Counted from the stretch's first letter, positions 44,786 to 54,106 are shown. The stretch is DNA of 64,000 bases from Alteromonadaceae bacterium 2753L.S.0a.02 (GCA_007827375.1 VISH01000002.1:1327001-1391000), one strand, 5' to 3'. Made by a program: numbers and translations. Notes: generated from the letters alone by a model not told the origin.

Positions 44786-46048
44786 ATGTTAGACCCGAAC
44801 TCCCGTTATGTAAGTCGTCTCACCCGCGACACAATGGCACTGATTCTCGCCGGTGGTCGTGGCAGCCGCTTGCATGAACTCACGGATTGGCGCGCGAAAC
44901 CAGCGCTTCATTTTGGAGGTAAATTTCGTATTATCGATTTTCCTCTGTCGAATTGTGTTAACTCAGGGATAAGGCGCATAGGAGTGCTCACTCAGTACAA
45001 AGCGCATTCGCTTATTCGGCACTTGGTGCGTGGCTGGAGTCACTTTAAAAAGGAACTCGGAGAATATGTTGAGATTCTGCCCGCGTCGCAGCGATATTCT
45101 CCCAACTGGTACCAGGGAACTGCGGATGCTATTTACCAGAATCTCGATATCATTCTGGATGAGGCACCTAAATATGTCATGGTGTTATCAGGGGACCACG
45201 TTTATCAAATGGACTATGGGTCAATGCTGGCCTATCACGTTGAAAGTGGCGCAGACCTAACAGTGTCTTGTATCGAGGTACCCATCGAGGAAGCAGCTGG
45301 TGCGTTTGGGGTTATGACGGTTGATAATCAGAATCGCATTTTGCGCTTTGATGAAAAGCCCAAGAACCCATCTGAATTACCCGATCAGAAAGGCATGACC
45401 TTGGCATCAATGGGGAATTATATTTTTAATACTGAATTTCTTTTTGAACAATTGCGTCAAGACGCCGAAGATCCGGATTCTGAACACGACTTCGGTAAAA
45501 ATATTATCCCAAAGATTATTAAAAATAGTAACGTTCTGGCTTATCGCTTTCGTGATCACGATACTGATCAAGCCTCCTATTGGCGTGATGTAGGTACTTT
45601 GGATTCGTTTTGGCAGGCTAATATGGAGCTGGTTGAGCCATCGCCGGCATTGAATCTCTACAATCACGACTGGCCAATTTGGACTTATCAGACCCATTTG
45701 CCACCTGCTAAGTTTGTGTTTAACGACGATGACCGTCGTGGCTATGCGGTCGACTCCATGGTATCGGGTGGTTGCGTAATTTCTGGAGGTAAAATAAATA
45801 AGTCGCTTCTATTTTCCGATGTACATGTCCATTCTTTCACTGATATAGAGCAATCTGTGATATTACCCGAAGCTGAAATTCATCGTAGCGCGAAAATTAA
45901 GCGAGCAATTATTGATAGTGCCTGTAAGATTCCCGAAGGTATGGTGATCGGCCACGATCATGAGCACGATGCTGCGCGTGGCTTTCGGGTTACAAAAAAA
46001 GGTGTTGTGTTGGTAACGCGTGAAATGCTCGGTCAACAGCGCCCCTAA
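44786..46048 (+). CDS. glgC: Glucose-1-phosphate adenylyltransferase (ADP-glucose pyrophosphorylase)
   Basis: Makes ADP-glucose, the committed step of bacterial glycogen synthesis, usually under allosteric control. 420 residues. The nucleotide-binding loop LILAGGRGSRLHELT, FRIIDFPLSNCVNSG, YWRDVGTLDSFW and a C-terminal left-handed helix with VSGGCVISGG are intact. GGAGGAAG upstream of the ATG. Confidence 0.97.
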   Translation: MLDPNSRYVSRLTRDTMALILAGGRGSRLHELTDWRAKPALHFGGKFRIIDFPLSNCVNSGIRRIGVLTQYKAHSLIRHLVRGWSHFKKELGEYVEILPASQRYSPNWYQGTADAIYQNLDIILDEAPKYVMVLSGDHVYQMDYGSMLAYHVESGADLTVSCIEVPIEEAAGAFGVMTVDNQNRILRFDEKPKNPSELPDQKGMTLASMGNYIFNTEFLFEQLRQDAEDPDSEHDFGKNIIPKIIKNSNVLAYRFRDHDTDQASYWRDVGTLDSFWQANMELVEPSPALNLYNHDWPIWTYQTHLPPAKFVFNDDDRRGYAVDSMVSGGCVISGGKINKSLLFSDVHVHSFTDIEQSVILPEAEIHRSAKIKRAIIDSACKIPEGMVIGHDHEHDAARGFRVTKKGVVLVTREMLGQQRP

Positions 46049-46071
46049 AGAATTATATGAATCTAAAAATG

Positions 46072-46090
46072 AAACCCATTCGCTGGGTTT
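46072..46090 (+). repeat. Stem-loop between glgC and glgA
   Basis: AAACCCA (46072-46078) and TGGGTTT (46084-46090) around a TTCGC loop, with no T-run. It lies within a 24-codon open frame (46057-46131) that ends 8 bp inside glgA. Possible mRNA processing or translation-control element. Confidence 0.4.
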
Positions 46091-46123
46091 GGCAGATGAA
46101 GTTTTTTGTAGTAAGACGTTTCA

Positions 46124-47680
46124 ATGAATAACAATAAAAGAATCCTAATGGTTGCCGCGGAAAATGATGCGCTTCGTGGCGCGAAGGTTGGCGGCGTGGG
46201 CGATGTGTTGCGTGATTTACCTAAAGCCTTGGCTGAGCAGGGGGCTACATTAGATGTGGTGCTACCGTCCTACGGCTTTCTGGCGCGGCTTCCGGGCGTG
46301 GAAATACGCAATGAATTTGATATTGTTTTCTCTGGAAAACGGGAGCGCGTTAAATTAATGCTCGCCTCCCAATCGCAAGGAGTTTCTAATTGGATTCTGC
46401 ATCATCCTGCATTTTCGCCACAAGGTGATAAGGTTTACTGTAACGATGAGTTTCAACCCTTTGCTACAGACGCTACCAAATTTGCGTTTTTTTGCCTCGC
46501 CGTAGCCGAGGCGTTAAAGCAAGGCGTTCTTCCCCGGCCGGACGTGCTTCACTGTCACGATTGGCACGCGGCCTTTCTGCTTGTTTTAATTCAATTCGCC
46601 AGTGAATACGCCGACTTGGCAATGATAAAAACGGTTTTCACAATACACAATTTGGCTATGCAGGGGGTGCGCCCTTTCAAGCATGATGCCTCATCACTCG
46701 AAGCCTGGTACCCAACCTTGCATTACAATGGTGTGGAGATTTGTGATATCGCAAATCCGTTTTGTTTTAATCCAATGCGAGCAGCAATTCGCTTAGCAGA
46801 CAAAGTTCACACAGTTTCACCAACCTACGCTGAAGAAATTTTACGTCCCAGTGATCACAATCTGGGTATTTACGGCGGCGAAGGTCTTGAGGCGGACCTG
46901 CGAGCACGGCATGCGACCGGTGATTTAATCGGTATTATCAATGGCTGCGAGTATCCCAAAGGAGCACGATATGCCGACCCCGCAAAGAAAAAAGTACTCG
47001 CCCTTGCGCAGGAGAGCCTGGCGCAGTGGGCAAGTAAAACGCGACAATTGCTGAGCGCACATTTCGTTGCCGAAAAGCGCCTACAACATTGGGCGCTTAA
47101 AAAGACGCGGGGTTTAACGCTTACCTTTGTTGGGCGGTTGACAGAGCAAAAGGTCAGGTTATTCGAAACGCCGGTTGCAAATGGTGGATCGGCGTTACAG
47201 ACGATATTAGATTTGTTGGGTGAGCACGGACAGATCATATTCTTGGGAAGCGGTGACGCTTATTACGAAGATTTCCTGGTGGAGCTGAGCGGCAACAATG
47301 AGAATTTTATTTTTTTAAACGGCTATGCTCAGGAATTATCGCTTTTACTGTACCGCTATGGTGATTTGTTTTTAATGCCGAGTTCTTTTGAGCCCTGTGG
47401 GATCAGTCAGATGCTGGCGATGCGTGCCAGTCAGCCTTGTCTGGTGAATGCAGTAGGGGGCTTACGTGATACTGTGGAGCACAATAAAACCGGTTTTTGC
47501 TTCGGTGGAACCAATGTGAATGCGCAAGCTGATGCACTTGTTTCAGAGTTTTCTCGCATTCTGGCGCTTTATCTGGAAGATCCCAAGCCTCTCAAGGATG
47601 TCGCTGCAGCGGCTTCGGAAGTGCGGTTTTTGTGGGATGAAGTTGCTAAAAACTATTTAGAACAGTTGTATACCGACTAA
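46124..47680 (+). CDS. glgA: Glycogen synthase (ADP-glucose type, GT5), divergent
   Basis: Extends alpha-1,4-glucan from ADP-glucose. 518 residues. The N-terminal donor loop reads KVGGVGDVLRDLP instead of the usual KVGGLGDV followed by LPxAL. HCHDWHAAF, FTIHNLAMQG and the C-terminal E-x7-E region SSFEPCGISQMLAMR and VNAVGGLRDTVE are present. It is more divergent than the rest of the cluster, so nucleotide preference may differ. The start lacks a clear Shine-Dalgarno (TAAGACGTTTCA upstream). Confidence 0.88.
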   Translation: MNNNKRILMVAAENDALRGAKVGGVGDVLRDLPKALAEQGATLDVVLPSYGFLARLPGVEIRNEFDIVFSGKRERVKLMLASQSQGVSNWILHHPAFSPQGDKVYCNDEFQPFATDATKFAFFCLAVAEALKQGVLPRPDVLHCHDWHAAFLLVLIQFASEYADLAMIKTVFTIHNLAMQGVRPFKHDASSLEAWYPTLHYNGVEICDIANPFCFNPMRAAIRLADKVHTVSPTYAEEILRPSDHNLGIYGGEGLEADLRARHATGDLIGIINGCEYPKGARYADPAKKKVLALAQESLAQWASKTRQLLSAHFVAEKRLQHWALKKTRGLTLTFVGRLTEQKVRLFETPVANGGSALQTILDLLGEHGQIIFLGSGDAYYEDFLVELSGNNENFIFLNGYAQELSLLLYRYGDLFLMPSSFEPCGISQMLAMRASQPCLVNAVGGLRDTVEHNKTGFCFGGTNVNAQADALVSEFSRILALYLEDPKPLKDVAAAASEVRFLWDEVAKNYLEQLYTD

Positions 47681-47699
47681 AAATATTATGGGGGTTATA

Positions 47700-48062
47700 A
47701 TGCGTAAACTGTTGGTGTGTCTGGTGTTTATAAGTTTGGTGGCAGGGTGCTCGCAACCAAGTGAGTTGCACAAATCTATGGAAACCATGGGTGATGCGTT
47801 CAAAGCTATGCGCAAGGAACCGAGCCTTGAAATGTTTTCCAAAGAGCTACCTGCTTTTACCGAAGCGTTAAGTATCGCTAAAGCACAAGCTGTGAAACCA
47901 GAGCATCAGGAGCGCTTCGATGAGGGCATGAAGGAAATCGAAACCGTGCTTACATCATTCCAGATTGCTGTTTCAACTGGTGATTTGGAGCAGGCGACAG
48001 ATGCGCTGAAAAAATTGGGAGATACCCGTAAAAAGTTTCACGAAGAGCTTGGCGTTAAATAA
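47700..48062 (+). CDS. Predicted lipid-anchored cytochrome b562
   Basis: 120 residues. Signal peptide with lipobox LVAGC (Cys17), so likely an outer or inner membrane lipoprotein. The mature part aligns with E. coli cytochrome b562: HKSMETMGDAF keeps the axial Met (Met27) and GDTRKKFHEELG keeps the axial His (His114). There is no CxxCH, so haem would be non-covalent. The four-helix size fits. The classic CybC is a soluble periplasmic protein. The start is the ATG at 47700; an in-frame ATG at 47688 lacks a signal-peptide fit. It lies 19 bp after glgA and probably shares its transcript; a link to glycogen is not evident. Confidence 0.75.
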   Translation: MRKLLVCLVFISLVAGCSQPSELHKSMETMGDAFKAMRKEPSLEMFSKELPAFTEALSIAKAQAVKPEHQERFDEGMKEIETVLTSFQIAVSTGDLEQATDALKKLGDTRKKFHEELGVK

Positions 48063-48072
48063 ACTTTTAATC

Positions 48073-50895
48073 TTATTCGAGCAAGGGTTTTAAAAATCTT
48101 CCTGTATGGGAGTTGCGTTTTTTCGCAATTTGCTCCGGTGTTCCCTCGGCTATAATACTACCGCCGCCGCTGCCGCCTTCCGGGCCGAGATCGACGATCC
48201 AGTCGGCGGTTTTTATTACATCAAGATTATGCTCAATAACAACTATGGTGTTGCCGTGGTCACGGAGTTTATGTAGAACCAATAGCAATTGCTGAATGTC
48301 GTGAAAGTGTAAGCCTGTGGTTGGCTCATCAAGAATATATAGGGTTTTTCCAGTGTCGCGTTTTGAGAGTTCTCGACTCAGCTTAACACGTTGCGCTTCT
48401 CCTCCTGATAGTGTCGTGGCCGCTTGTCCGAGTCGGATGTATGAAAGACCGACATCTATGAGTGTTTGTAGTTTTTTTGCGATAGCAGGTATCGCATCGA
48501 AAAAATCACGGGCGTCTTCCACAGTCATTTCGAGACATTCGTGAATATTTCTCCCTTTATATTTAATTTCCAATGTTTCACGGTTGTAGCGCATACCCTT
48601 GCAAACATCGCATGGCACGTATACGTCCGGTAGGAAATGCATTTCAACTTTAACAACGCCATCGCCTTGGCAGGCTTCACAGCGACCACCCTTTACGTTG
48701 AAGCTGAAGCGACCAGGTTTATAACCGCGCGAACGTGCTTCCTGCGTACCGGCGAATAGATCGCGCATTGGGGTAAATATGCCCGTGTAAGTGGCGGGGT
48801 TGGATCGAGGGGTTCTGCCAATTGGGCTTTGATCGATATCGACACACTTATCGAGGTTTTCAAGTCCTTTGATATTGCGGTACTCTGCAGGTGTTAGTGT
48901 GCTCGCTTTATTCAATGCCGTAGCTGCTAAGGGGTAAAGGGTTGCGTTTATCAATGTGGACTTTCCTGAACCCGAAACCCCAGTTATACAGGTCATAAGA
49001 CCCAGCGGAATGTTCAAATCGACATTTTGGAGGTTATTACCTTTGGCACCTTCAAGCCGTAGAGTTTTGTCCACTTGTGCTTTATGGCGAATTTTAGGCA
49101 CCGGGATTTTTTTACGTCCACTGAGGTAGGCGGCTGTCAGCGATTTTTTATTCTTTTCGATTTGTTTATAAGTTCCTGCTGCAATGATTTCACCGCCGTG
49201 TACACCGGCGCCAGGGCCAATGTCGACAATATAGTCTGCGGTGCGTATTGCATCTTCATCGTGTTCGACCACAATCACAGTATTGCCGAGATCCCTTAGA
49301 TGGGTGAGCGTTTTTAATAGGCGGTCATTGTCGCGCTGGTGCAAACCAATTGATGGTTCATCGAGAATATACATAACGCCAACCAAGCCAGCCCCGATTT
49401 GACTGGCGAGCCGTATGCGTTGTGCTTCGCCGCCAGAGAGCGTATCGGCGCTGCGGCTTAAAGTGAGATAGTTAAGCCCAACGTTGTTGAGAAATTTATA
49501 GCGATCGCGAATTTCTTTAAGGATTTTTTCAGCAATTTCCTGTCTAGAGCCGCTAAATGCTAATTGCTCGAAATATTCACACGCATCAGCAACTGGCAAG
49601 TCGGTAATCTCGGGAAGCGTTTTTTGATCGATAAACACGTGACGAGCATCTTTCTTAAGTCGAGCTCCACCGCAACTGGGGCATTTCATGGTTGAAAGAT
49701 ATTTGGCGAGTTCTTCGCGAACAGAGTTGGAGTCGGTGTCTCTGTAGCGGCGCTCCAGGTTGGGTATCACACCCTCGAACGCATGATTGCGGTGGTAAGT
49801 ATCGCCGCGATCATTAACGTAGCTAAAATCAATTTGCGCACCATTGGAACCGTAGAGAATCACTTCTTTGTGTTTTTTAGCGAGTCGTTTCCAGGGTTTG
49901 TCGACATCGAAGCCATAGTGTTCCGCAAGCGACGTTAGCATGTGGAAGTAATACAGATTGCGTTTATCCCAACCACGGATGGCACCTTCAGATAATGACG
50001 ATTCTGGAAACTGAACCAGCTTGTTCTCCGAAAAAAACTGTTTAACGCCGAGGCCATCGCAAGTGCTACAAGCTCCGGCAGGGTTATTAAACGAGAATAA
50101 ACGCGGTTCTAATTCTGCTAGTGAGTAATCACAAACTGGGCACGAATGTTTCGCGGAAAAAACTTGATCTTCTGCCACGCCATCCATATCGGCAACAATC
50201 GCAATGCCATCCGCGAGATTAATAGCGGTTTCAAAGGATTCCGCGAGCCGGATTTTAATATCATCACGAATTTTAAAACGATCCACAACCACTTCGATGG
50301 AATGTTTTTTGCGCTTGTCCAATTTCGGCGTATCGTCGAGGTCAACCACCAAACCGTTGATGCGCGCACGTATAAAACCGTCGCGGCGCAAATTTTCGAA
50401 TACGTGTAAATGTTCCCCTTTGCGCTCACGCACAATGGGTGCAAGTAGCATGGTCTTACTACCTTCAGGCATCGTAAGCACCTGATCAACCATTTCAGAA
50501 ATTGTTTGCGCGGCTAGCGGCTCGTCATGCTCAGGACATCGTGGCTCGCCAACTCTTGCAAATAAAAGCCGCAGGTAATCGTAAATTTCGGTAATGGTAC
50601 CTACGGTAGAACGTGGGTTGTGCGATGTCGATTTTTGCTCGATCGAAATCGCTGGACTTAAACCCTCGATGTGGTCGACATCGGGTTTGTCCATCATGGA
50701 GAGAAATTGACGAGCGTAAGTGGACAAAGATTCTACATAGCGTCTTTGCCCCTCGGCGTAGAGCGTGTCGAAAGCCAGCGACGATTTACCGGAACCCGAT
50801 AAGCCGGTAATTACGATAAGTTTGTCGCGCGGCAATTCCAGGTCGACATTTTTTAAATTGTGAGTGCGCGCTCCACGTACAACAATGGTGTCCAC
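48073..50895 (-). CDS. uvrA: UvrABC system protein A
   Basis: Damage-sensing ATPase of nucleotide excision repair. 940 residues, normal length. Two ABC modules with Walker A motifs GLSGSGKSSLAF (about 31-42) and GVSGSGKSTLIN (about 640-651), two LSGGEAQR signatures, and zinc-finger Cys pairs CPVCDY...CSTC and CEAC...CDVC. In E. coli it is in the SOS regulon; I found no clear CTG-N10-CAG LexA site in the 186 bp upstream. It converges with the b562 gene. Confidence 0.98.
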   Translation of the reverse strand: MDTIVVRGARTHNLKNVDLELPRDKLIVITGLSGSGKSSLAFDTLYAEGQRRYVESLSTYARQFLSMMDKPDVDHIEGLSPAISIEQKSTSHNPRSTVGTITEIYDYLRLLFARVGEPRCPEHDEPLAAQTISEMVDQVLTMPEGSKTMLLAPIVRERKGEHLHVFENLRRDGFIRARINGLVVDLDDTPKLDKRKKHSIEVVVDRFKIRDDIKIRLAESFETAINLADGIAIVADMDGVAEDQVFSAKHSCPVCDYSLAELEPRLFSFNNPAGACSTCDGLGVKQFFSENKLVQFPESSLSEGAIRGWDKRNLYYFHMLTSLAEHYGFDVDKPWKRLAKKHKEVILYGSNGAQIDFSYVNDRGDTYHRNHAFEGVIPNLERRYRDTDSNSVREELAKYLSTMKCPSCGGARLKKDARHVFIDQKTLPEITDLPVADACEYFEQLAFSGSRQEIAEKILKEIRDRYKFLNNVGLNYLTLSRSADTLSGGEAQRIRLASQIGAGLVGVMYILDEPSIGLHQRDNDRLLKTLTHLRDLGNTVIVVEHDEDAIRTADYIVDIGPGAGVHGGEIIAAGTYKQIEKNKKSLTAAYLSGRKKIPVPKIRHKAQVDKTLRLEGAKGNNLQNVDLNIPLGLMTCITGVSGSGKSTLINATLYPLAATALNKASTLTPAEYRNIKGLENLDKCVDIDQSPIGRTPRSNPATYTGIFTPMRDLFAGTQEARSRGYKPGRFSFNVKGGRCEACQGDGVVKVEMHFLPDVYVPCDVCKGMRYNRETLEIKYKGRNIHECLEMTVEDARDFFDAIPAIAKKLQTLIDVGLSYIRLGQAATTLSGGEAQRVKLSRELSKRDTGKTLYILDEPTTGLHFHDIQQLLLVLHKLRDHGNTIVVIEHNLDVIKTADWIVDLGPEGGSGGGSIIAEGTPEQIAKKRNSHTGRFLKPLLE

Positions 50896-50989
50896 AGCTT
50901 GATCCGGTTTTAATGGGCGAAGAGCGGATTATACGCTTCTGATAGTGATGAAGTTCAGCTCGACGATGGTATATTTCTATTGGAATAAA

Positions 50990-51015
50990 AAACCCGGCGA
51001 AAAGCCGGGTTTTTC
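50990..51015 (-). terminator. Terminator after the CsgD-like regulator gene
   Basis: AACCCGGC (50991-50998) and GCCGGGTT (51004-51011) with a GAAAA loop; the minus-strand copy is followed by six T. It ends the minus-strand gene at 51082-51744. Confidence 0.9.
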
Positions 51016-51081
51016 TAGATTTTTCCGCGGATGGAACAAATCGATTTTCCTTGGCGAAGGAGCTTGAAGCAGGTTTGGGGC

Positions 51082-51744
51082 TTAGTCCTCAAGGTCATCC
51101 ATATCGCGAACCCAGTTACTGGCTTCGAGACGGTTACGTACACCAATTTTTTTGTATACGTTATACAGGTGACTTTTAACGGTGTGTTCGCTCACTGATA
51201 AGGCTTCGGAAATGTCGGCGTTGGTTGCGCCTTCCTTAATCAATTTCAGTATTTGTCGCTCTCTTTTTGTGAGTTTGACATTGGGTCGTTTTATATTTGT
51301 AGGTGCTTTACGATTTTTGTCGAGGAAGGTGTGCAACAAGCGCCGCGGCACCCAGAAGTCCCCATCAAGTAGACACTTTAAACCGCGAATCAATTGCTCC
51401 TGTTCGGTGTCTACATAAAACAAGCCAGAAACACATGGCCATTCCAATAGACTCTCTTGTTCGCTTTCGTACTCTGCATTGAGCAATGCTGCCGTTACTG
51501 CGTCGAAAGTGTCCTGAATCTCTCGCACATATTTGCTAAGTGTTTCCAAGTCTTGGCCGTTGCAGTCGATGAGCAATACCGTTGTGGTGTCGGGTATTGT
51601 GTTTAGCTCCCTATGAACACTGCAGTCGAGCGTAAGCTCATCGCCAATGAGCTTTGCCAGCAAGCCAGTTTGCAGGCTGCTGTTCGCCGAAAATAAAACG
51701 ATCTGTTGACCTTGTTCCGCGGTGTCTGGTTCTGATAAAGACAC
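51082..51744 (-). CDS. CsgD-like LuxR-family transcriptional regulator
   Basis: 220 residues. The N-terminal receiver-like domain (about 12-135) includes LLEWPCVSGLFYVDTEQEQLIRGLKCLL, which parallels the WPHINGVFY and GLQGVL blocks of E. coli CsgD, and lacks the typical phosphoacceptor aspartate pattern. The C-terminal LuxR helix-turn-helix spans about 150-205 (LTKRERQILKLIKEGATN, SVSEHTVKSHLYNVYKKIGV). CsgD governs curli and cellulose in enterobacteria; no curli genes are in this window, so the target is open, perhaps exopolysaccharide or surface attachment. Confidence 0.87.
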   Translation of the reverse strand: MSLSEPDTAEQGQQIVLFSANSSLQTGLLAKLIGDELTLDCSVHRELNTIPDTTTVLLIDCNGQDLETLSKYVREIQDTFDAVTAALLNAEYESEQESLLEWPCVSGLFYVDTEQEQLIRGLKCLLDGDFWVPRRLLHTFLDKNRKAPTNIKRPNVKLTKRERQILKLIKEGATNADISEALSVSEHTVKSHLYNVYKKIGVRNRLEASNWVRDMDDLED

Positions 51745-52104
51745 GTTATTACCTGAGTAGCTAGGGGCACATCTGACTTTTCAGGCTGCGCCGAGGTGGT
51801 TATTTTTGTTATCTCTTCCGCCATTTACAGCAGAATCACAGATCATTGTAACCCATATTTATCTTATGCAGTACCAAAAAGGATTATTAAAGGGGTGCCA
51901 AAACCATAAAATTCTCATTCTTAAGTGCTTAAAATTTACAAAAATAAATATAATCACCTTTATAGATAGTAATTTACTATGCATAAATAATAATGCGTAC
52001 CTTATCGTGTCTTCCAATAATTCTGAGTTTCTTCGGCTTGCCGGTGTCACAGGCTGGGTCGGACTGCTAGAATCTCGGTCTTTTTAAGAACAGGAACATT
52101 CGCT
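51745..52104. other. Divergent, AT-rich intergenic region
   Basis: 360 bp between the CsgD-like gene and the MFS gene. It is markedly AT-rich from about 51885 to 52020. It holds a perfect 15-bp palindrome ATAGTAA-T-TTACTAT (51966-51980), a candidate operator. A short open frame across it (51806-52087) has no protein-like composition. Promoters for both flanking genes should be here. Confidence 0.5.
51966..51980. promoter_or_regulatory. Perfect 15-bp palindrome, candidate operator
   Basis: ATAGTAA-T-TTACTAT in the AT-rich divergent region. Suits a dimeric regulator; which one is unknown. Confidence 0.4.
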
Positions 52105-53448
52105 TTGCACCCACAGGTAAAAACCGTTGCTTCTTTATCCCTGCTATACGCCTTCCGCATGCTTGGCCTGTTTATGGTGTTGCCCGTGCTCATGTTGTAC
52201 GGGGAGCGGTATTCCGGTGCCACCCCGTTTTTACTTGGGTTGGCACTCGGCGTGTACGGGCTCACCCAGGCGGTGTTTCAAATTCCACTGGGCATGCTAT
52301 CAGATATCTTTGGCCGCAAGCCCATTATCCTGATAGGTCTACTGATATTTGCCACCGGCAGTCTTATTGCTGGCCTATCAGAATCTATTGAAGGGTTGAT
52401 TTTAGGGCGGGCGCTGCAGGGGTCTGGCGCAATAGCAAGCGCAATTATGGCAATGGTGGCGGACCTCACAACGGAAGAAAATCGTACTAAAGCCATGGCG
52501 GCCATTGGCGCTTCCATCGGACTTTCGTTTTCGATCGCGATGATTTTAGGCCCCGCGATGGCGAGTTTTGGTGGTTTACAGGGTGTGTTTTTGTTTTCCG
52601 CGTCACTCGCGATTATTGGCGCGTTTATTTTGATCTTAATTGTTCCTACCCCACATCGGGTAGGTAACTCGCACCGCGATAGTGGTGCGATTCCGTCGCT
52701 GATTTTGCAAACCATAAGAAATGCACAACTGTTGCGTTTAAATGTGGGTATTTTTTCGCTGCATTTTATATTGATGAGTGTGTTCGTCGTGGTTCCTCCT
52801 CAGTTGGAAACTCATCTGGGTATTGCCAGAGAACATCATTGGTGGGTGTATCTCGGCTTGCTGGGCGGAGCTTTCGTGATCATGCTGCCGTTCATGTTGG
52901 TTGCAGAACGCAAACGTGTGGTAAAGCAGGTGTTTTTGGGCGCTATTTTTTGTCTCAGCGTGTCCCTGGCGGTGCTTGCTGAATTTGAGCTCGCAGTGTT
53001 GGTTTGGCTGTTGGTGCTATTGGTGTTTTTCTCTGCGTTTAATCTTTTGGAGGCGTCACTTCCGTCATTGGTAAGCAAGCTTTCTCCGGCTGGAGCGAAG
53101 GGTACTGCGATGGGCCTGTATTCAACCAGTCAATTTCTTGGCGCGTTCGGTGGAGGTACCTGCGGTGGATGGTTATTGCAGAACTATACGTATAAGCAGG
53201 TGTTCGCCCTCGCTGCTGCTGTTGCGATAACCTGGTTGGTGGTTGCCATTTCAATGCGAGCCCCCAAATACCTAACAAGCCTGTGTGTTGCGGTGAGTGG
53301 CAACTTCAGCGCGACAATGGAGGTGTTGCAAGTCGAGGGCGTTGAAGAAGCGCTGCTCGTGCCCGAGGATGGCTTGCTTTATTTGAAGGTTGATAGTCGC
53401 GGGCTCGATCAGCAGGCCTTGGCACATCTTATTGGTAAAGATGTGTAA
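52105..53448 (+). CDS. MFS transporter, YajR type
   Basis: 447 residues with 12 hydrophobic segments. Motif A region GLTQAVFQIPLGMLSDIFGRKP, GRALQGSGAIASAIMAMVADLTTEENRTKAMA and a C-terminal soluble domain of about 70 residues (MEVLQVEGVEEALLVPEDGLLYLKV) match E. coli YajR with its ferredoxin-like YAM domain. The substrate of YajR is not settled. TTG start at 52105, supported by AGGA at 52091 and by alignment of the first helix; the next Met would cut into helix 1. Confidence 0.88.
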   Translation: MHPQVKTVASLSLLYAFRMLGLFMVLPVLMLYGERYSGATPFLLGLALGVYGLTQAVFQIPLGMLSDIFGRKPIILIGLLIFATGSLIAGLSESIEGLILGRALQGSGAIASAIMAMVADLTTEENRTKAMAAIGASIGLSFSIAMILGPAMASFGGLQGVFLFSASLAIIGAFILILIVPTPHRVGNSHRDSGAIPSLILQTIRNAQLLRLNVGIFSLHFILMSVFVVVPPQLETHLGIAREHHWWVYLGLLGGAFVIMLPFMLVAERKRVVKQVFLGAIFCLSVSLAVLAEFELAVLVWLLVLLVFFSAFNLLEASLPSLVSKLSPAGAKGTAMGLYSTSQFLGAFGGGTCGGWLLQNYTYKQVFALAAAVAITWLVVAISMRAPKYLTSLCVAVSGNFSATMEVLQVEGVEEALLVPEDGLLYLKVDSRGLDQQALAHLIGKDV

Positions 53449-53536
53449 TTCGGCACAAATACAAGCAGTAGCGCTCAAAAATCGCTAGAATCGGATCGAA
53501 CAAAACAAGTATTAAGCAAAAAAGCAGGAGGGCAAA

Positions 53537-54028
53537 GTGGCCAGTCGCGGTGTGAATAAAGTAATTCTGGTGGGTAACCTGGGGCAGGACCCTGAAACAA
53601 GATATTTGCCGTCCGGCGGAGCGGTGACTAACGTCAGCATTGCAACTTCCGAATCCTGGAAAGACAAGCAAACCGGGCAGCAGCAGGAACGTACAGAATG
53701 GCATCGAGTTGCTTTCTTTGGTCGTCTTGCTGAAGTGGCCGGTGAATATCTACGTAAAGGCAGTAAAGTTTATGTCGAAGGCGCCTTGCGCACGCGTAAA
53801 TGGCAAGACCAGCAGGGGCAAGATCGTTACACAACGGAAATCGTCGCCAGCGATATGCAAATGCTGGATGCCAGAGGCGCTCAGGATGGGCAGAATTACG
53901 GCGGCGATTACGGCGCTGCAACGCCACAACCTTCACGGCCAGCGCAGGCGCCCCAAGCCCAAGCGGCACCACAACCGCAGTCCCCTCCACCATCGATGGA
54001 CAGCTTTGACGACGATATTCCGTTCTAG
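53537..54028 (+). CDS. ssb: Single-stranded DNA-binding protein
   Basis: 163 residues. OB fold with GVNKVILVGNLGQDPETRYLPSGGAV, then a Pro/Gln/Ala-rich linker (about 118-152), and the acidic tip SFDDDIPF that recruits DNA repair and replication enzymes. GTG start with AGGAGGG upstream. Confidence 0.97.
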   Translation: MASRGVNKVILVGNLGQDPETRYLPSGGAVTNVSIATSESWKDKQTGQQQERTEWHRVAFFGRLAEVAGEYLRKGSKVYVEGALRTRKWQDQQGQDRYTTEIVASDMQMLDARGAQDGQNYGGDYGAATPQPSRPAQAPQAQAAPQPQSPPPSMDSFDDDIPF

Positions 54029-54106
54029 TTGGTTCGTTGTTGGGCTAGGGGTGGGCGAAATAACTCTGTTTATCTCTCCGTTTGCCGCTGCATTTGAGGG
54101 TAATTT

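Noticed and set aside
50896..51081. LexA/SOS box upstream of uvrA
   Set aside because: No CTG-N10-CAG arrangement was found by eye; the nearest CTG...CAG has a 14-bp spacing.
51806..52087. 93-codon plus-strand open frame in the divergent region
   Set aside because: AT-rich, low-complexity composition rich in Ile/Asn/Leu, no ribosome site, and it spans the expected promoters.
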